Assembly: GCA_020638055.1 (NCBI GenBank)
Contig: JACKJH010000004.1
Span: forward strand, 251,501 to 315,500
Origin: Hyphomicrobiaceae bacterium
GTDB lineage: Bacteria > Pseudomonadota > Alphaproteobacteria > Rhizobiales > Hyphomicrobiaceae
DNA: 64,000 nt
Direction: 5' to 3'
Numbering within the stretch: the first letter of the stretch is position 1; every line of letters starts with the position of its first letter. Shown in pieces: positions 8,412 through 18,229 of this stretch. The notes beneath the pieces are model-generated. The model was not told the DNA's origin. It saw nothing but the letters and a program-made list of their open reading frames with translations, and searched no databases. A program made the translations under genes and the position numbers.

Positions 8412-9644
8412 ATGCGTTTGCTTGTTTCTGCACTGACCGCAGCCGCCCTGACAATGGCTGTCTTGCCGGCCAAAGCTGCAGGACCCGATGGCTTCAAGGA
8501 AAATCCGCGCGACTGCAAAAACACCCTGCAGTTCAGCACCTGGTACCGGCAATTCAAACAGAATGCCGCAAGTTCAGGTATCTCGCAGCGGACCATTGAG
8601 CGGGCTCTTGGTGGTATTGATTTCGACCCAAGCGTTATTCGCCGCGACCGCCGCCAGGGTTTTTTTGCGCAAAGTTTCCTGTCGTTCCAGAAAAAGCTCG
8701 CCACCAACAACCGGGTTGTTGCCGGGCGCAAAAAGATTGCCGCAAACAAACGGGCGTTTGAACGCGCTGAAAGGGAGTTTGGCGTCCCCGCGGAAGTCAT
8801 TACCGGCTTTTGGGCCTTGGAAAGCGATTTCGGCAAGGGTATGGGCAACTTGTCGGTGCTGCGTTCCCTGGTGACGCTGGCTTATGATTGTCGCCGCGGT
8901 GAGATGTTTACCGAAGAACTCAAAGCGGCGCTCAAAATCATCGATCGGGGCGATCTTGATCCTGCAGAAATGATTGGCTCTTGGGCTGGTGAACTCGGCC
9001 AAACGCAATTCCTGCCGACGCGGTATCTGGAATACGCCATCGATTATGATGGGGACAAACATCCAAATCTTTTCAAATCCGATGCCGATATCATTGGCTC
9101 GACGGCCAACTACATGAAGTATCTGGGCTGGAAGGCTGGCAAACCCTGGATCGAGGAAGTGGAACTGACCCGCGATCTGCCGTGGAAAGAGGCGGATCTG
9201 GCCATCAAGCACCCACGTTCGCAGTGGGTGAAGTGGGGTGTTGAGGGCCGCAAGGGACAAAGACTGACGGCTGATTCACTGCCGGCATCCTTGCTTTTGC
9301 CGATGGGCCGCTACGGGCCGGCTTTCCTGGCCTATGACAATTTCGGTGTCTATCTGCAGTGGAACCAGTCGCTGAATTATGCGACCACGGCGGCCTATCT
9401 GGCGACAAGGATCGCGGGAGCGCCGACAATGCTTTCCGGGCGCGGAGATATTCCCGTACTTGATGGAAATGAGACCAAGGACCTACAACGTCTTTTGACT
9501 AGAAACGGCTTCGATGTTGGTGCTGTCGATGGCCTTGTTGGTGAAAAAACGCGCGCGGCCGTAAAAGCAATGCAAATAAAATTTGACCTTCCAGCCGATA
9601 GCTACCCCACGCCAGAACTGCTTTCCCTCCTGCGCCGCAGGTAA
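8412..9644 (+). CDS. Lytic murein transglycosylase (MltB-like) with peptidoglycan-binding domain
   Basis: Periplasmic enzyme that cleaves the glycan strand of peptidoglycan. A Sec signal peptide (residues 1-23, ending AKA) is followed by an SLT_2/MltB-type catalytic domain with the catalytic Glu in FWALESDFG (E137) and the GELGQTQFLPT motif. A C-terminal PG_binding_1 domain of about 60 residues ends the protein (LQRLLTRNGFDVGAVDG...). At 410 residues it suits the alphaproteobacterial subfamily. The ATG at 8412, behind GAGG, gives the signal peptide. The longer open frame to 8262 has no support. Confidence 0.92.
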   Translation: MRLLVSALTAAALTMAVLPAKAAGPDGFKENPRDCKNTLQFSTWYRQFKQNAASSGISQRTIERALGGIDFDPSVIRRDRRQGFFAQSFLSFQKKLATNNRVVAGRKKIAANKRAFERAEREFGVPAEVITGFWALESDFGKGMGNLSVLRSLVTLAYDCRRGEMFTEELKAALKIIDRGDLDPAEMIGSWAGELGQTQFLPTRYLEYAIDYDGDKHPNLFKSDADIIGSTANYMKYLGWKAGKPWIEEVELTRDLPWKEADLAIKHPRSQWVKWGVEGRKGQRLTADSLPASLLLPMGRYGPAFLAYDNFGVYLQWNQSLNYATTAAYLATRIAGAPTMLSGRGDIPVLDGNETKDLQRLLTRNGFDVGAVDGLVGEKTRAAVKAMQIKFDLPADSYPTPELLSLLRRR

Positions 9645-9696
9645 TTTGACGCCCGGCCGCATCGTTTGGCGGAAGTTGCTCTGAAGGGGCACGAAT

Positions 9697-10632
9697 GTGT
9701 TTACAATCGTCACCGCCATCGCACCGGTGTTTGTGCTTGTGGTCTTGGGCCACCTCATGCGTCGGATTTTGGTAGGGCATGATGAGTTCTGGGGCGGTGT
9801 CGACAGGATCGCCTACTGGGTGCTCCTGCCAGCGCTGCTTTTTGCCAAAATTTCGACGATGGAAATTTCGGCAGGTTTCGTCGGGGCCTATGCAACCGTT
9901 ATTACGGGTGGTTTCATCGCAGCCTTTACGTTCGCCCTGGTTGTTTCGTTGCTGCTTGGCTTTCCCGGTCCCGTTGCCAGTTCCGTGGTGCAGGGTGCGT
10001 CTCGGCATAACACATTCATTGCGCTGGCGGTGACGGAACGCGTGTTCGGTCCTGAAGGGCAGTCGAGCGCTTATCTTGCATCTTCGATCCTGATACCCAG
10101 CACCAACATCGCGGTCGTGATTGCAATGGTCATGCTGCATCAATCCAAGACGACCTCGCCCAGTCTTGGGCGCGCGGTGGTGCGTGACATTGTCAGGAAC
10201 CCACTCCTCGTAGCGGTCGTTGCAGGATTGTTATTCAATGCCGCAGGCTTGGGTGGAGTGCCCGTGTTGCACGACGTCACCGACCTTCTGGGACGCGCGG
10301 CGCTGCCGATGGTGCTGTTGTCTATTGGGGCGAGTATCCGCTTTAAAGGATTGCGTGCATCGATTCTGCCAATGGTCGTTTCAACCACCGGCAAGATGAT
10401 CGTGTTTCCGCTGGCGATCTTCATACTTGCGGGCATCTTCTCGCTCGGCGGTGTGCCAGCCAGTGTCGCGATGATTTATGGATCTTGTGCGACGGCGACG
10501 TCATCATATGCCCTGGCAAGACAGATGGGCGGTGACGCACCTCTGGCTGCAACCATCGTGACGTTGCAAACAATGCTGAGCTTTGTGACTATCCCGCTCG
10601 CCATCCAGATTGCAGCATCTGCTTTCGGATGA
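9697..10632 (+). CDS. AEC-family (auxin efflux carrier-like) transporter
   Basis: The 311-residue, roughly 10-helix inner-membrane protein of the Mem_trans/AEC family begins with TIVTAIAPVFVLVVLGHLMRR and carries the central SSVVQGASRHNTFIALAV stretch typical of the family. Bacterial members export or import carboxylates such as malate, but the substrate cannot be read here. The start is GTG 9697 behind GAAGGGG. It follows the transglycosylase by 52 bases on the same strand. Confidence 0.85.
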   Translation: MFTIVTAIAPVFVLVVLGHLMRRILVGHDEFWGGVDRIAYWVLLPALLFAKISTMEISAGFVGAYATVITGGFIAAFTFALVVSLLLGFPGPVASSVVQGASRHNTFIALAVTERVFGPEGQSSAYLASSILIPSTNIAVVIAMVMLHQSKTTSPSLGRAVVRDIVRNPLLVAVVAGLLFNAAGLGGVPVLHDVTDLLGRAALPMVLLSIGASIRFKGLRASILPMVVSTTGKMIVFPLAIFILAGIFSLGGVPASVAMIYGSCATATSSYALARQMGGDAPLAATIVTLQTMLSFVTIPLAIQIAASAFG

Positions 10633-10674
10633 AGCCCGCCTGCGCCCGGCGCCGGTCGGTTATCAATACTCCGC

Positions 10675-12051
10675 TCAATGCAGTTTGACGTGGGGTTCGG
10701 TTCTCCGTGTCAACGTGCGTGACAGCGTGTCCAGAGCTACCTTGGAAAAACCGTGCAGTGCCCATTGGTGCATCTTGTAAAGCGAGCGGTACATCAGCTT
10801 GGCAAACAGCCCTTCGATCATCATCGAACGCCCCGATATGAAACCCATCAGGTTGCCGACGGTGGTGTAGTGCCCCAATGAAACCAGCGATCCGAAGTCT
10901 TTATATTTGAAATCCTTGAGTGGTTGGCCCTGCATGCGAAGCGGAATGTTGACCAGCAAATGCGAAGCCATCTGATGTGCTGATTGCGCCCGTGGAGGTA
11001 TGGGATGCTGTTCTCCCTCGGGAACCAGATAGGCGCAATCACCCATGGCAAAGATGGCATCATCCTTGGTGGTTTGCAGTGTTGGCCGGACGATAAGCTG
11101 GTTGGACCTGCTCACCTCCAAACCGTCCAGGTGCGCCAGTACGTCAGGGCCTTTTACGCCTGCCGCCCAGACCACAAGTTCGGATGGAATGAAATCGCCC
11201 GAGGCGAGGCTGACACCTTCTTGCGAAACCTGGGTGACGCGTGCACCTGTCCTGATGTCGACGCCAAGGTCTGAAAGCACCTTTGAAGTTGAGTTGGAGA
11301 GTCTTTCAGGCAGTGCGGGAAGTATGCGTGGCGCTGCTTCTACCAACGTGATCTTGATGTCCTTGTCGGCGTCGATCGTGTCCAGACCATAGGCGATCAC
11401 GCCGCGCACGGTGCGATGGAGTTCGGCCGAAAGCTCTGTGCCGGTTGCGCCCGCGCCGATAATGGTGACGTGAAGTTGGCCAGGGCGTACAGGCTCGCCT
11501 TGCGCGTTTGCGCGGATGCAGGAATTGATGAGGCGCCTGTTGAACCGTTCCGCCTGTTCGGGCGTATCGAGCATGACGGCATGCTCTTTCACGCCTGGTG
11601 TTCCGAAATCGTTTGAGACCGATCCGACGGCAACCACCAATGAGTCGTATTTGATCGAACGTTCTGGTGTGATCGGGCGGCCGTCTTCATCGAATGTGGC
11701 TGCCAGATGCACTAACTTTTGCGTACGATCGAGCCCCGTTAGTTCGCCGTAGCGGTAGCGAAATCCATTCCAGTGGGCCTGCGCCAGGTAATCGAGTTCG
11801 TGGCGGCCCACGTCCATTGAACCGGCGGCAATCTCGTGCAGCAACGGTTTCCAAATGTGCGTGCGAGCCTTGTCGATCAACGTGACGCCCGCCTTGCCCT
11901 TGCGCCCGAGCTTCTTGCCCAGTTGGGTGACAAGTTCCAGACCTCCAGCGCCTCCACCGACAACCACGATCTGGTGCAGATTGGGATCATTGATGTGCGG
12001 GAGCGCGGGATCAGGGCGTCTGCCGGGGGGGGCTGCAGCGGTCTGAGACAT
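10675..12051 (-). CDS. ndh: Type II NADH dehydrogenase (NDH-2), NAD(P)/FAD-dependent
   Basis: Membrane-bound flavoprotein that passes electrons from NADH to quinone without pumping protons. The FAD site VVVGGGAGGLE lies at about 29-39. The second dinucleotide site IIGAGATGTELSAEL is central, and FAMGDCAYL is the conserved FAD contact late in the protein. The C-terminal amphipathic helices (LYKMHQWALHGF...) fit membrane docking. The ATG at 12051 has AAGGA just upstream, so the longer frame to 12132 is rejected. It is convergent with the AEC carrier and lies downstream of pheT on the same strand. Confidence 0.9.
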   Translation of the reverse strand: MSQTAAAPPGRRPDPALPHINDPNLHQIVVVGGGAGGLELVTQLGKKLGRKGKAGVTLIDKARTHIWKPLLHEIAAGSMDVGRHELDYLAQAHWNGFRYRYGELTGLDRTQKLVHLAATFDEDGRPITPERSIKYDSLVVAVGSVSNDFGTPGVKEHAVMLDTPEQAERFNRRLINSCIRANAQGEPVRPGQLHVTIIGAGATGTELSAELHRTVRGVIAYGLDTIDADKDIKITLVEAAPRILPALPERLSNSTSKVLSDLGVDIRTGARVTQVSQEGVSLASGDFIPSELVVWAAGVKGPDVLAHLDGLEVSRSNQLIVRPTLQTTKDDAIFAMGDCAYLVPEGEQHPIPPRAQSAHQMASHLLVNIPLRMQGQPLKDFKYKDFGSLVSLGHYTTVGNLMGFISGRSMMIEGLFAKLMYRSLYKMHQWALHGFSKVALDTLSRTLTRRTEPHVKLH

Positions 12052-12174
12052 CTTGGTCCTTCTTGTTCTTTTGGGCTCAAAATGCCACTTGTGCGCAAGC
12101 TCAGCAGACTCCGAGTGCCTAGAACATAGCACTTTCGGTCACCTGGATGGGGTCAAAAGTAGCCAGGAGCGCAC

Positions 12175-14619
12175 TCAACTACGGATCTCCCCACCTGTTG
12201 CCTTCTTCACCGCGCCTATCACTTTTTCCGAGACGGCGTCGATTTCGGTTTCTGTGAGCGTGTGTTCTGTGGGCTGCAGCGTGACGGCGATCGCCAACGA
12301 TTTTTTTCCATCTTCAGCAAGTTTACCAGCTTCGAACAGGTCGAAAACCTCGACGCCACGAATGAGGTTCTTGTCGGCGCCCTGCGCTGCACGGACCACA
12401 TCACCGGCATTGACATGCTTGTCGAGAACGAATGCGAAGTCTCGCGTTACCGCCATCAGATCGAGTAGTTTCAGGGGCGGGCGGGCACGGGAGGCCTTGC
12501 GTTTCTCCGGTGGCAGGTTGCTCAAGAAAACCTCGAAGGCAACGGCAGGTCCGTTGAAGTCAAGTGTTGTCAAAACGCGCGGATGAACTTCACCAAAATG
12601 CGCAAGGACAAGCTTAGGGCCAAGCCGCAGCGTGCCCGAGCGGCCCGGATGGTAATAGTCAGGTACGTCGCGCGTCACTTGCGCCTTGGCCGGATCGATA
12701 CCGAGTGCGGCAAGAACTGCGGCTGCATCAGCCTTGGCATCGAATGCATCAACGGGTCCTGCGTCTCCCGACCAATGGCGGGCCGCGCCTGAAACGTGCG
12801 CGGAACCCACGCGCACGCCGCTTGCCGCCACATGCTGGTCTTCCGGTTTGGTGCCGAGATAGGCCTGGCCAACCTCAAAAAGGGCGCAGTCGACAGAACC
12901 ACGGTTGACGTTGCGGCGTGCGGCGGCAAGTAGACCCGGGATAAGGTTGGGACGCATGGAGGACATTTCGACAGAAATCGGATTGGACAGATCCAGAGAT
13001 TTGCCACCGCCACCGAACAGTTGCGCTTCACTTTTGGAGATGAAGGACCACGTCACTGCCTCGACCAATCCGCGTGAACCCAGTGTCCGCCGGGCGCGGC
13101 GTGCTCTGCGCTGAATTTCGGTCAGAACCGGGCGGGCAACGCCTGGCACGCGAGGCAACGGCGTGGATGGAACCTTGTCGATGCCGACGATCCGCACGAC
13201 TTCTTCGACAAGGTCTGCGGGCCCTTCTACGTCGGGACGCCAGCTTGGTACAGTGACCTCAAGCGTATTGCCCTTAGCCTTTGCTGAAGATAGCGAGAAA
13301 CCAAGCGCTTCAAGAATGCGCTTGATGTCGGTGTCGGCGACTTCCAGTCCGGTGCGCTTGAACACTAGTGCTGTTTCAAACGAGATCTTGTGCTTGGGGT
13401 CGGGAATTGCGCCTGCGATAGCTGCCTTGGACGGTGTGCCGCCGCAAATCTCCATAATCATATGTGTGGCCAGGTCCAGCCCTGGCATCACCGATTGCGG
13501 ATCGACGCCGCGTTCGAAGCGATAGCGCGCATCGGTTATGAGGCCGGTCTTTCTGCCGGTCTTGGCAATACGAACAGGATCGAACCAGGCGCTTTCGATC
13601 AAAACGTTCTTCGTTGCTGCTGTGGAACCCGTATCTTCGCCGCCCATAATGCCGCCAAACCCCAACGGCCCGCTGTCGTCGGCGATCACGCACATGGTTT
13701 GGTCTGGATGATAGGTCTTGCCGTCAAGTCCCAGGAATTTCTCGCCGTCCCGGCCCATGCGTGCGCGCACCGCTCCTTTAAGTTTGTCGGCGTCGTAGAC
13801 ATGCAAGGGTCGACCAAGGTCCAACGAGATGAAGTTGGTGACATCGACGAGTGCATTGATTGGGCGCAGGCCTACCGCCTTCAGCCGCTGTTGCATCCAC
13901 GCGGGCGAGGGGCCGTTGTTCACGCCTTTCAGGTAACGGCCAGCGAACACCGGGCATGCATCTGCTGTGTCATCGGAGAATTCGAGCTTGATCTCAACGG
14001 GACAAGGATAGTTGCCCTCGATATTACCCAGCTTGCGTGGTGGTTTCAGCTTGCCGAGACCGGCCGCGGCAAGGTCGCGTGCGATACCGCGCACTCCTGT
14101 GCAGTCTGGCCGGTTGGGTGTCAAAGAAACATCAATAACCGGGTCATTCAGTCCGATCGCATCAACATAACGCGTGCCGACCTTGTGCTTGAAAGATCCG
14201 TCGACTTCTATAATTCCCTCGGCTTCATCGGAAAGTTGCAGTTCGGCTGCAGAACACATCATTCCGTTGGAGACGACACCTCGCACGGGCTTTTTCTCAA
14301 GCGTTATGCCGGACCCAGGTATGTAGGTGCCAAGTGGGGCAAATACACCAAGCATGCCCGCGCGCGCGTTCGGAGCGCCGCAAACAACCTCTTGCAGCGG
14401 TTTGCCAGGCTCAACTTCCACCTGCAAGACTTGTAACCGGTCGGCGTTGGGATGTTTGCCGGCGTCGACGACGCGCGCGACGGTGAAGGCGGCAAGTTCC
14501 GCGGCTGGATTTTCTATGCTTTCAACTTCCAGACCGATCGCCGAAAGCGTCGTGGAAATCTCCTCCAGAGAGGCTTCAGTTTCCAGGTGGTCCTTGAGCC
14601 AGGAGAGCGTGAATTTCAT
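12175..14619 (-). CDS. pheT: Phenylalanyl-tRNA synthetase beta subunit
   Basis: Beta chain of the alpha2-beta2 PheRS enzyme, which charges tRNA-Phe in the cytosol. It has the MKFTLSWLKDHLETEAS start, the N-terminal tRNA-binding EMAP-like domain, B3/B4 editing domain, B5 domain and a C-terminal anticodon-binding FDX domain (RDFAFVLDKHVNAGDV...). At 814 residues it is full length. The ATG at 14619 matches the family start; a 40-residue longer frame exists but is not supported. The alpha subunit gene is 1.3 kb upstream on the same strand, separated by two unrelated genes. Confidence 0.97.
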   Translation of the reverse strand: MKFTLSWLKDHLETEASLEEISTTLSAIGLEVESIENPAAELAAFTVARVVDAGKHPNADRLQVLQVEVEPGKPLQEVVCGAPNARAGMLGVFAPLGTYIPGSGITLEKKPVRGVVSNGMMCSAAELQLSDEAEGIIEVDGSFKHKVGTRYVDAIGLNDPVIDVSLTPNRPDCTGVRGIARDLAAAGLGKLKPPRKLGNIEGNYPCPVEIKLEFSDDTADACPVFAGRYLKGVNNGPSPAWMQQRLKAVGLRPINALVDVTNFISLDLGRPLHVYDADKLKGAVRARMGRDGEKFLGLDGKTYHPDQTMCVIADDSGPLGFGGIMGGEDTGSTAATKNVLIESAWFDPVRIAKTGRKTGLITDARYRFERGVDPQSVMPGLDLATHMIMEICGGTPSKAAIAGAIPDPKHKISFETALVFKRTGLEVADTDIKRILEALGFSLSSAKAKGNTLEVTVPSWRPDVEGPADLVEEVVRIVGIDKVPSTPLPRVPGVARPVLTEIQRRARRARRTLGSRGLVEAVTWSFISKSEAQLFGGGGKSLDLSNPISVEMSSMRPNLIPGLLAAARRNVNRGSVDCALFEVGQAYLGTKPEDQHVAASGVRVGSAHVSGAARHWSGDAGPVDAFDAKADAAAVLAALGIDPAKAQVTRDVPDYYHPGRSGTLRLGPKLVLAHFGEVHPRVLTTLDFNGPAVAFEVFLSNLPPEKRKASRARPPLKLLDLMAVTRDFAFVLDKHVNAGDVVRAAQGADKNLIRGVEVFDLFEAGKLAEDGKKSLAIAVTLQPTEHTLTETEIDAVSEKVIGAVKKATGGEIRS

Positions 14620-14763
14620 CTGGCGTTTTCCCTGTCTTGACCAGCGCCCGGCGGCGACCGGCTTTGCAAGCGATTTGTGCTGATATGCACGGGTGCTGTT
14701 GGGCACGAGTGCTGCGGTTAGTTGGGTGAATGGCTTCAAAAACTGGCTTCGTTGTTTCTCGTC

Positions 14764-15312
14764 TCAGCCTGTTTTGCCGTCACCCACCTGTTTGTTGCGG
14801 GTTCTTCTCAGTCTTGCCCAGATCCAAACGAAAGAGACAGCTATGCGGATGAGCGTCAGCCCATAAAAGATGCGGAAGACGAACGCATAAAGTACAAACC
14901 ATCGAATTGACCGGTTCATGTAGACGGCCGTGACCGACAACTCGAAGTGCTCCATGATGTCGAAAAAGCCGCCGCGCAACACGAGATCGAGTGCGAAGAA
15001 TGCAGTTGCGATTGGTCCGCCGTGCACGGGTAGACCTTGTGCGTTGACGAACACTTGATGGCCATCGGATTGCAGCATCAGGCAATTCACGGCGAACAGG
15101 ATGTAAAACACCAGCATGGAGATGCCCATCGAACGGTAATAGATGAGCACGTGTCGGAGCGTGTCGCGCGAGAACCCATAGGCAATCCAACTGTCGAGAT
15201 CGCGGTGTTTTGAATCGTGATAAAACCATGTCCAGATTGCCGCCGCCGACATGGCAATGGCGAGGCCAATCGCGAAGACCACCGAAAACGTCATGTTGGC
15301 GATGAAGAGCAT
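14764..15312 (-). CDS. Conserved-looking membrane protein, function unknown
   Basis: About 182 residues with roughly four membrane helices: the N-terminal helix (FSVVFAIGLAIAMSAAAIW), then helices near residues 65-85, 105-120 and 145-170. A basic C-terminal tail (RLRRTRNK) suggests a cytosolic end. No family motif was recognised. It lies 62 bases downstream of the cytochrome gene and upstream of pheT, so the four genes pheS, cytochrome, this gene and pheT are probably one transcript. A role alongside the cytochrome is possible but is only an inference. ATG 15312 is preferred over TTG 15318. Confidence 0.6.
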   Translation of the reverse strand: MLFIANMTFSVVFAIGLAIAMSAAAIWTWFYHDSKHRDLDSWIAYGFSRDTLRHVLIYYRSMGISMLVFYILFAVNCLMLQSDGHQVFVNAQGLPVHGGPIATAFFALDLVLRGGFFDIMEHFELSVTAVYMNRSIRWFVLYAFVFRIFYGLTLIRIAVSFVWIWARLRRTRNKQVGDGKTG

Positions 15313-15374
15313 TAGCAATCATGGCTCGCGGCGTTTAGGCCACGATCCGCCCTTGGCGAGCAGGCGCATCCCGG

Positions 15375-15833
15375 TCATTGTTCCCGCGACTGGCTCAGCC
15401 GAAACTGGGCATGGCATGTGTTGCAGGTATTTAGGATCGTATCGAGTTGCTTCAGTATCTCGGCCTTGTCACCAAGCGATGCAGCCTCCTGTGCGAGCTT
15501 GTCGAAGTTTTGATGAGTCATATGTCCCATCTTCATGAATGCCATGGGCAGCTTTTTACGCAGGCTTTGAGGCACCTCATGCATGACGCTCATGCCGCTC
15601 GCCTTTGCTGCGGCCTCGGCATCGGCGGCCTTGTCGTTGGCTACCGCGGAGATGACACCTTCAACGCTGTTCAAAAATCCGCGCATTTCTTTCAGCACGA
15701 AGGCACGTTCTTCAGCCGTGAGTACGATTTCTTGTCGTTCGTCTTCAACAGTCTCCGCCACTGCCGGCATCAGCGATGAGAAGGCACCAGCGCCAAGTAC
15801 CAGTGCCAGTGCGACTGAGAATCTATGAGGCAT
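15375..15833 (-). CDS. Periplasmic cytochrome c (c'-like), single haem
   Basis: The 152-residue protein has a Sec signal peptide (residues 1-26, ending AVA), a helical body and a C-terminal CNTCHAQFR haem-attachment site (C137, C140, H141). A single C-terminal CxxCH in a helical protein of this length resembles cytochrome c' or c556. Those proteins bind small gases or carry electrons; which applies is not shown. The ATG at 15833 has AAGGAG 6 bases upstream, so the longer open frame reaching into pheS is rejected. It lies 53 bases downstream of pheS. Confidence 0.85.
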   Translation of the reverse strand: MPHRFSVALALVLGAGAFSSLMPAVAETVEDERQEIVLTAEERAFVLKEMRGFLNSVEGVISAVANDKAADAEAAAKASGMSVMHEVPQSLRKKLPMAFMKMGHMTHQNFDKLAQEAASLGDKAEILKQLDTILNTCNTCHAQFRLSQSREQ

Positions 15834-15886
15834 GGTATTCTCCTTAGATTGGGGCTTGATCGGATGTGATACCGGGACCCGCGACC

Positions 15887-16960
15887 TTACGATGACAAAC
15901 CGCCGGCCAGGCTCGGCATATCCAGCACTGAAAAGCCATAGTGCTTCAGCCATCGCATGTCGCCACTGAAAAAGTCGCGCAGATCAGGCAGGCCATACTT
16001 CAACATGGCCATGCGGTCGATACCCATGCCGAACGCAAAGCCTTGGTAGCGCTCTGGATCTATACCGCAATTGCGCAGCACATTGGGATGAACCATGCCG
16101 CATCCCCCGATCTCCAGCCATTGCCCGGGCTTGCCGATGACATCCGCAGCAAGGTCGATTTCAGCGGATGGTTCGGTAAACGGGAAAAACGAGGAGCGCA
16201 GCCGCATGGTAACTTCATCCACCTCGAAAAATGCCCGGAACATTTCCTCAAGTGTCCATTTGAGGTGACCCATGTGCGTTTCTTCGTCAATAACAAGGGC
16301 TTCGATCTGGTGGAACATGGGCGTGTGGGTTTGGTCGCTGTCAGAACGGTAGACGCGGCCGGGCGCGATGATGCGGATTGGCGGCTTCTGGCGCAGCATG
16401 GTGCGGATTTGCACTGAACTTGTGTGGGTACGAAGAACCAGACGCTCGCCGTCGCTATTGGGGTGGAAATAAAAGGTATCCTGGTCCTGGCGCGCGGGAT
16501 GTTCCTCGGGAATGTTGAGTTTGGTGAAATTGTTGTCATCGGTCTCGATGTCGGGGCCTTCGGCGACCGAGAACCCCATGTCGGCAAAAATTTCGGCCAA
16601 TTCCTCCATCGCCTGTGACACGGGATGAATGCGACCTTCTGCTTCAGGACCCAGCCGCACCGGCAATGTCACATCGGCACGCTCCGTGGCGAGGCGAAGC
16701 TCAAGTGCGGCTGCTTCAAGCGTTGCCTTGCGCGCGTCGAGCGCTTCGCTAACGCGTGTTTTGACGCCATTTACGGATTGGCCGAACGCTTTGCGTTCGT
16801 CGGGTGGGAGCTTGCCCAGGGTTTGCATCAGCGCCGAAACGCGGCCCTTTTTGCCGAGCGTGGCAACCCGCACGTCCTCAAGCGCGTGGAGGGATTGCGC
16901 GCCTGAAATATCAGCCTTCAGTTCCTCTTCCAGCGCGGTGAGGTCAACGGCGTTGGTCAT
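15887..16960 (-). CDS. pheS: Phenylalanyl-tRNA synthetase alpha subunit
   Basis: Catalytic alpha chain of PheRS. An N-terminal coiled-coil arm (about residues 1-85) precedes the class II core. The core contains the HPVSQ, FADMGF, FHQIE and late GFAFGMGIDRMAMLKYG (motif 3) segments. At 357 residues it is full length, with ATG at 16960. It lies downstream of rplT on the same strand, and the beta-subunit gene follows after two inserted genes. Confidence 0.97.
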   Translation of the reverse strand: MTNAVDLTALEEELKADISGAQSLHALEDVRVATLGKKGRVSALMQTLGKLPPDERKAFGQSVNGVKTRVSEALDARKATLEAAALELRLATERADVTLPVRLGPEAEGRIHPVSQAMEELAEIFADMGFSVAEGPDIETDDNNFTKLNIPEEHPARQDQDTFYFHPNSDGERLVLRTHTSSVQIRTMLRQKPPIRIIAPGRVYRSDSDQTHTPMFHQIEALVIDEETHMGHLKWTLEEMFRAFFEVDEVTMRLRSSFFPFTEPSAEIDLAADVIGKPGQWLEIGGCGMVHPNVLRNCGIDPERYQGFAFGMGIDRMAMLKYGLPDLRDFFSGDMRWLKHYGFSVLDMPSLAGGLSS

Positions 16961-17139
16961 TGCGAGCTATCCCCCGATACATTTTGGACGGCCTGGACGT
17001 TCATCTGAATTCGGCCAAGCCAAGCGTGTTCCGCGCGGGCGGGGCTGCCGCGCAGAGCCCCGCGCCATGTAGCGGGGATCGAAATGACATCTCTGCGCTT
17101 GATGATCCTCACGCAAGTGACAACGCGAGGGGCGGCGCG

Positions 17140-17514
17140 TCAGGCCGCTTTCTTAACGGCGTTGGCAGCCTGATCGACCAGCGATTTGAAGGCAGCTTCA
17201 TCGCGCACTGCGATGTCAGCCAGAACCTTGCGGTCGATGTCGATGCCGGCTTTGTTGAGGCCGTCCATAAATCGCGCATAGGTCAACGTATTCTCGCTGG
17301 CTTCACGAACCGCAGCATTGATGCGCTGAATCCAGAGTGCGCGGAAGTTGCGCTTTTTCGCCTTGCGGTCGCGATAGGCGTATTGCATCGCCTTTTCAAC
17401 GGCCTGCTTGGCAACACGAATGGTATTTTTGCGGCGGCCGTAATAACCTTTGGCAGCTTTGAGGACTTTCTTGTGTTTGGCGTGGGCTGTTACGCCGCGT
17501 TTAACGCGTGCCAT
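17140..17514 (-). CDS. rplT: 50S ribosomal protein L20
   Basis: The 124-residue ribosome-assembly protein has the typical MARVKRGVTAHAKHKK start and the basic helix GYYGRRKNTIRVAKQAVEKA. Full length. It lies 97 bases downstream of rpmI and forms part of the infC-rpmI-rplT series. In many bacteria L20 represses this operon, but no leader RNA structure was resolved here. Confidence 0.98.
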   Translation of the reverse strand: MARVKRGVTAHAKHKKVLKAAKGYYGRRKNTIRVAKQAVEKAMQYAYRDRKAKKRNFRALWIQRINAAVREASENTLTYARFMDGLNKAGIDIDRKVLADIAVRDEAAFKSLVDQAANAVKKAA

Positions 17515-17611
17515 TAGAATTCTCCGCGGAAATCAGGTGATGTTCTATGGATGTCGAATGACATGCCTAGGCTGAAAGGGCTTTTTATCCCGAGATGATC
17601 GGGCGCCTCGT

Positions 17612-17812
17612 TCAGCGGTTATAGGGCATGTACTTCTTGACGATGCCTTCGTCGCAATCCTTGAGGACCATTGTACCGCGTGCATTGCGGATGAACTTGG
17701 TGCTGCGTTTGATCATGCCGTGGCGCTTGCCTGCGGCTGCGACTTTAATTTTACCTGTCGCGGTGAATTTAAAGCGCTTCTTGGCGCCGCTTTTGGTCTT
17801 CTGCTTGGGCAT
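17612..17812 (-). CDS. rpmI: 50S ribosomal protein L35
   Basis: The 66-residue basic protein starts MPKQKTKSGAKKRFK and ends VKKYMPYNR, as the family does. ATG at 17812. It is separated from infC by about 750 bases that include an opposite-strand receiver-domain gene, so it probably has its own promoter between 17813 and 18229. Confidence 0.98.
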   Translation of the reverse strand: MPKQKTKSGAKKRFKFTATGKIKVAAAGKRHGMIKRSTKFIRNARGTMVLKDCDEGIVKKYMPYNR

Positions 17813-18229
17813 TTTGCTCTCCTAGAAATTCGATGCGCGACAAGCCCTGCCGGCGCCCTGTGACAGGCGTGTTCCGGCGCCTCATCCATGGACCCAGGCG
17901 AAAAACCCACTCGGTCGTTTGCCGGTCTAACCGGTTGGAGAGGTGCTTTGAGAGGCTTTTCGCTTCAGGATCAAAGCATTATGAGCCAACACGGCATGCC
18001 CCGCCGGACGGCTCGATCGGCGGGTTATACGGGCAGTTGTAAGTCTGCGCAAGTGGCTTGCCGATTTTGGTTCTGCCGAAGCACAAAAACGTGGCAAGCT
18101 GAAAAATATTGCGACGCAATAATTTAAATATTGCACCGCAACATAATGTGGTGTACCAAAAATTTACCGACTAGAGACCAACGATCGCGGTTCATTTTCG
18201 CCGCCGCGCGCATTGCACGGAAAACGCCC

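Noticed and set aside
8574..9260. 228-codon open frame on the minus strand
   Set aside because: It lies opposite the lytic transglycosylase, which has a signal peptide and catalytic motifs; the reverse frame has none.
13390..14436. 348-codon open frame on the + strand
   Set aside because: It lies entirely inside pheT on the other strand and shows no family features, so it is a shadow frame of a GC-rich gene.
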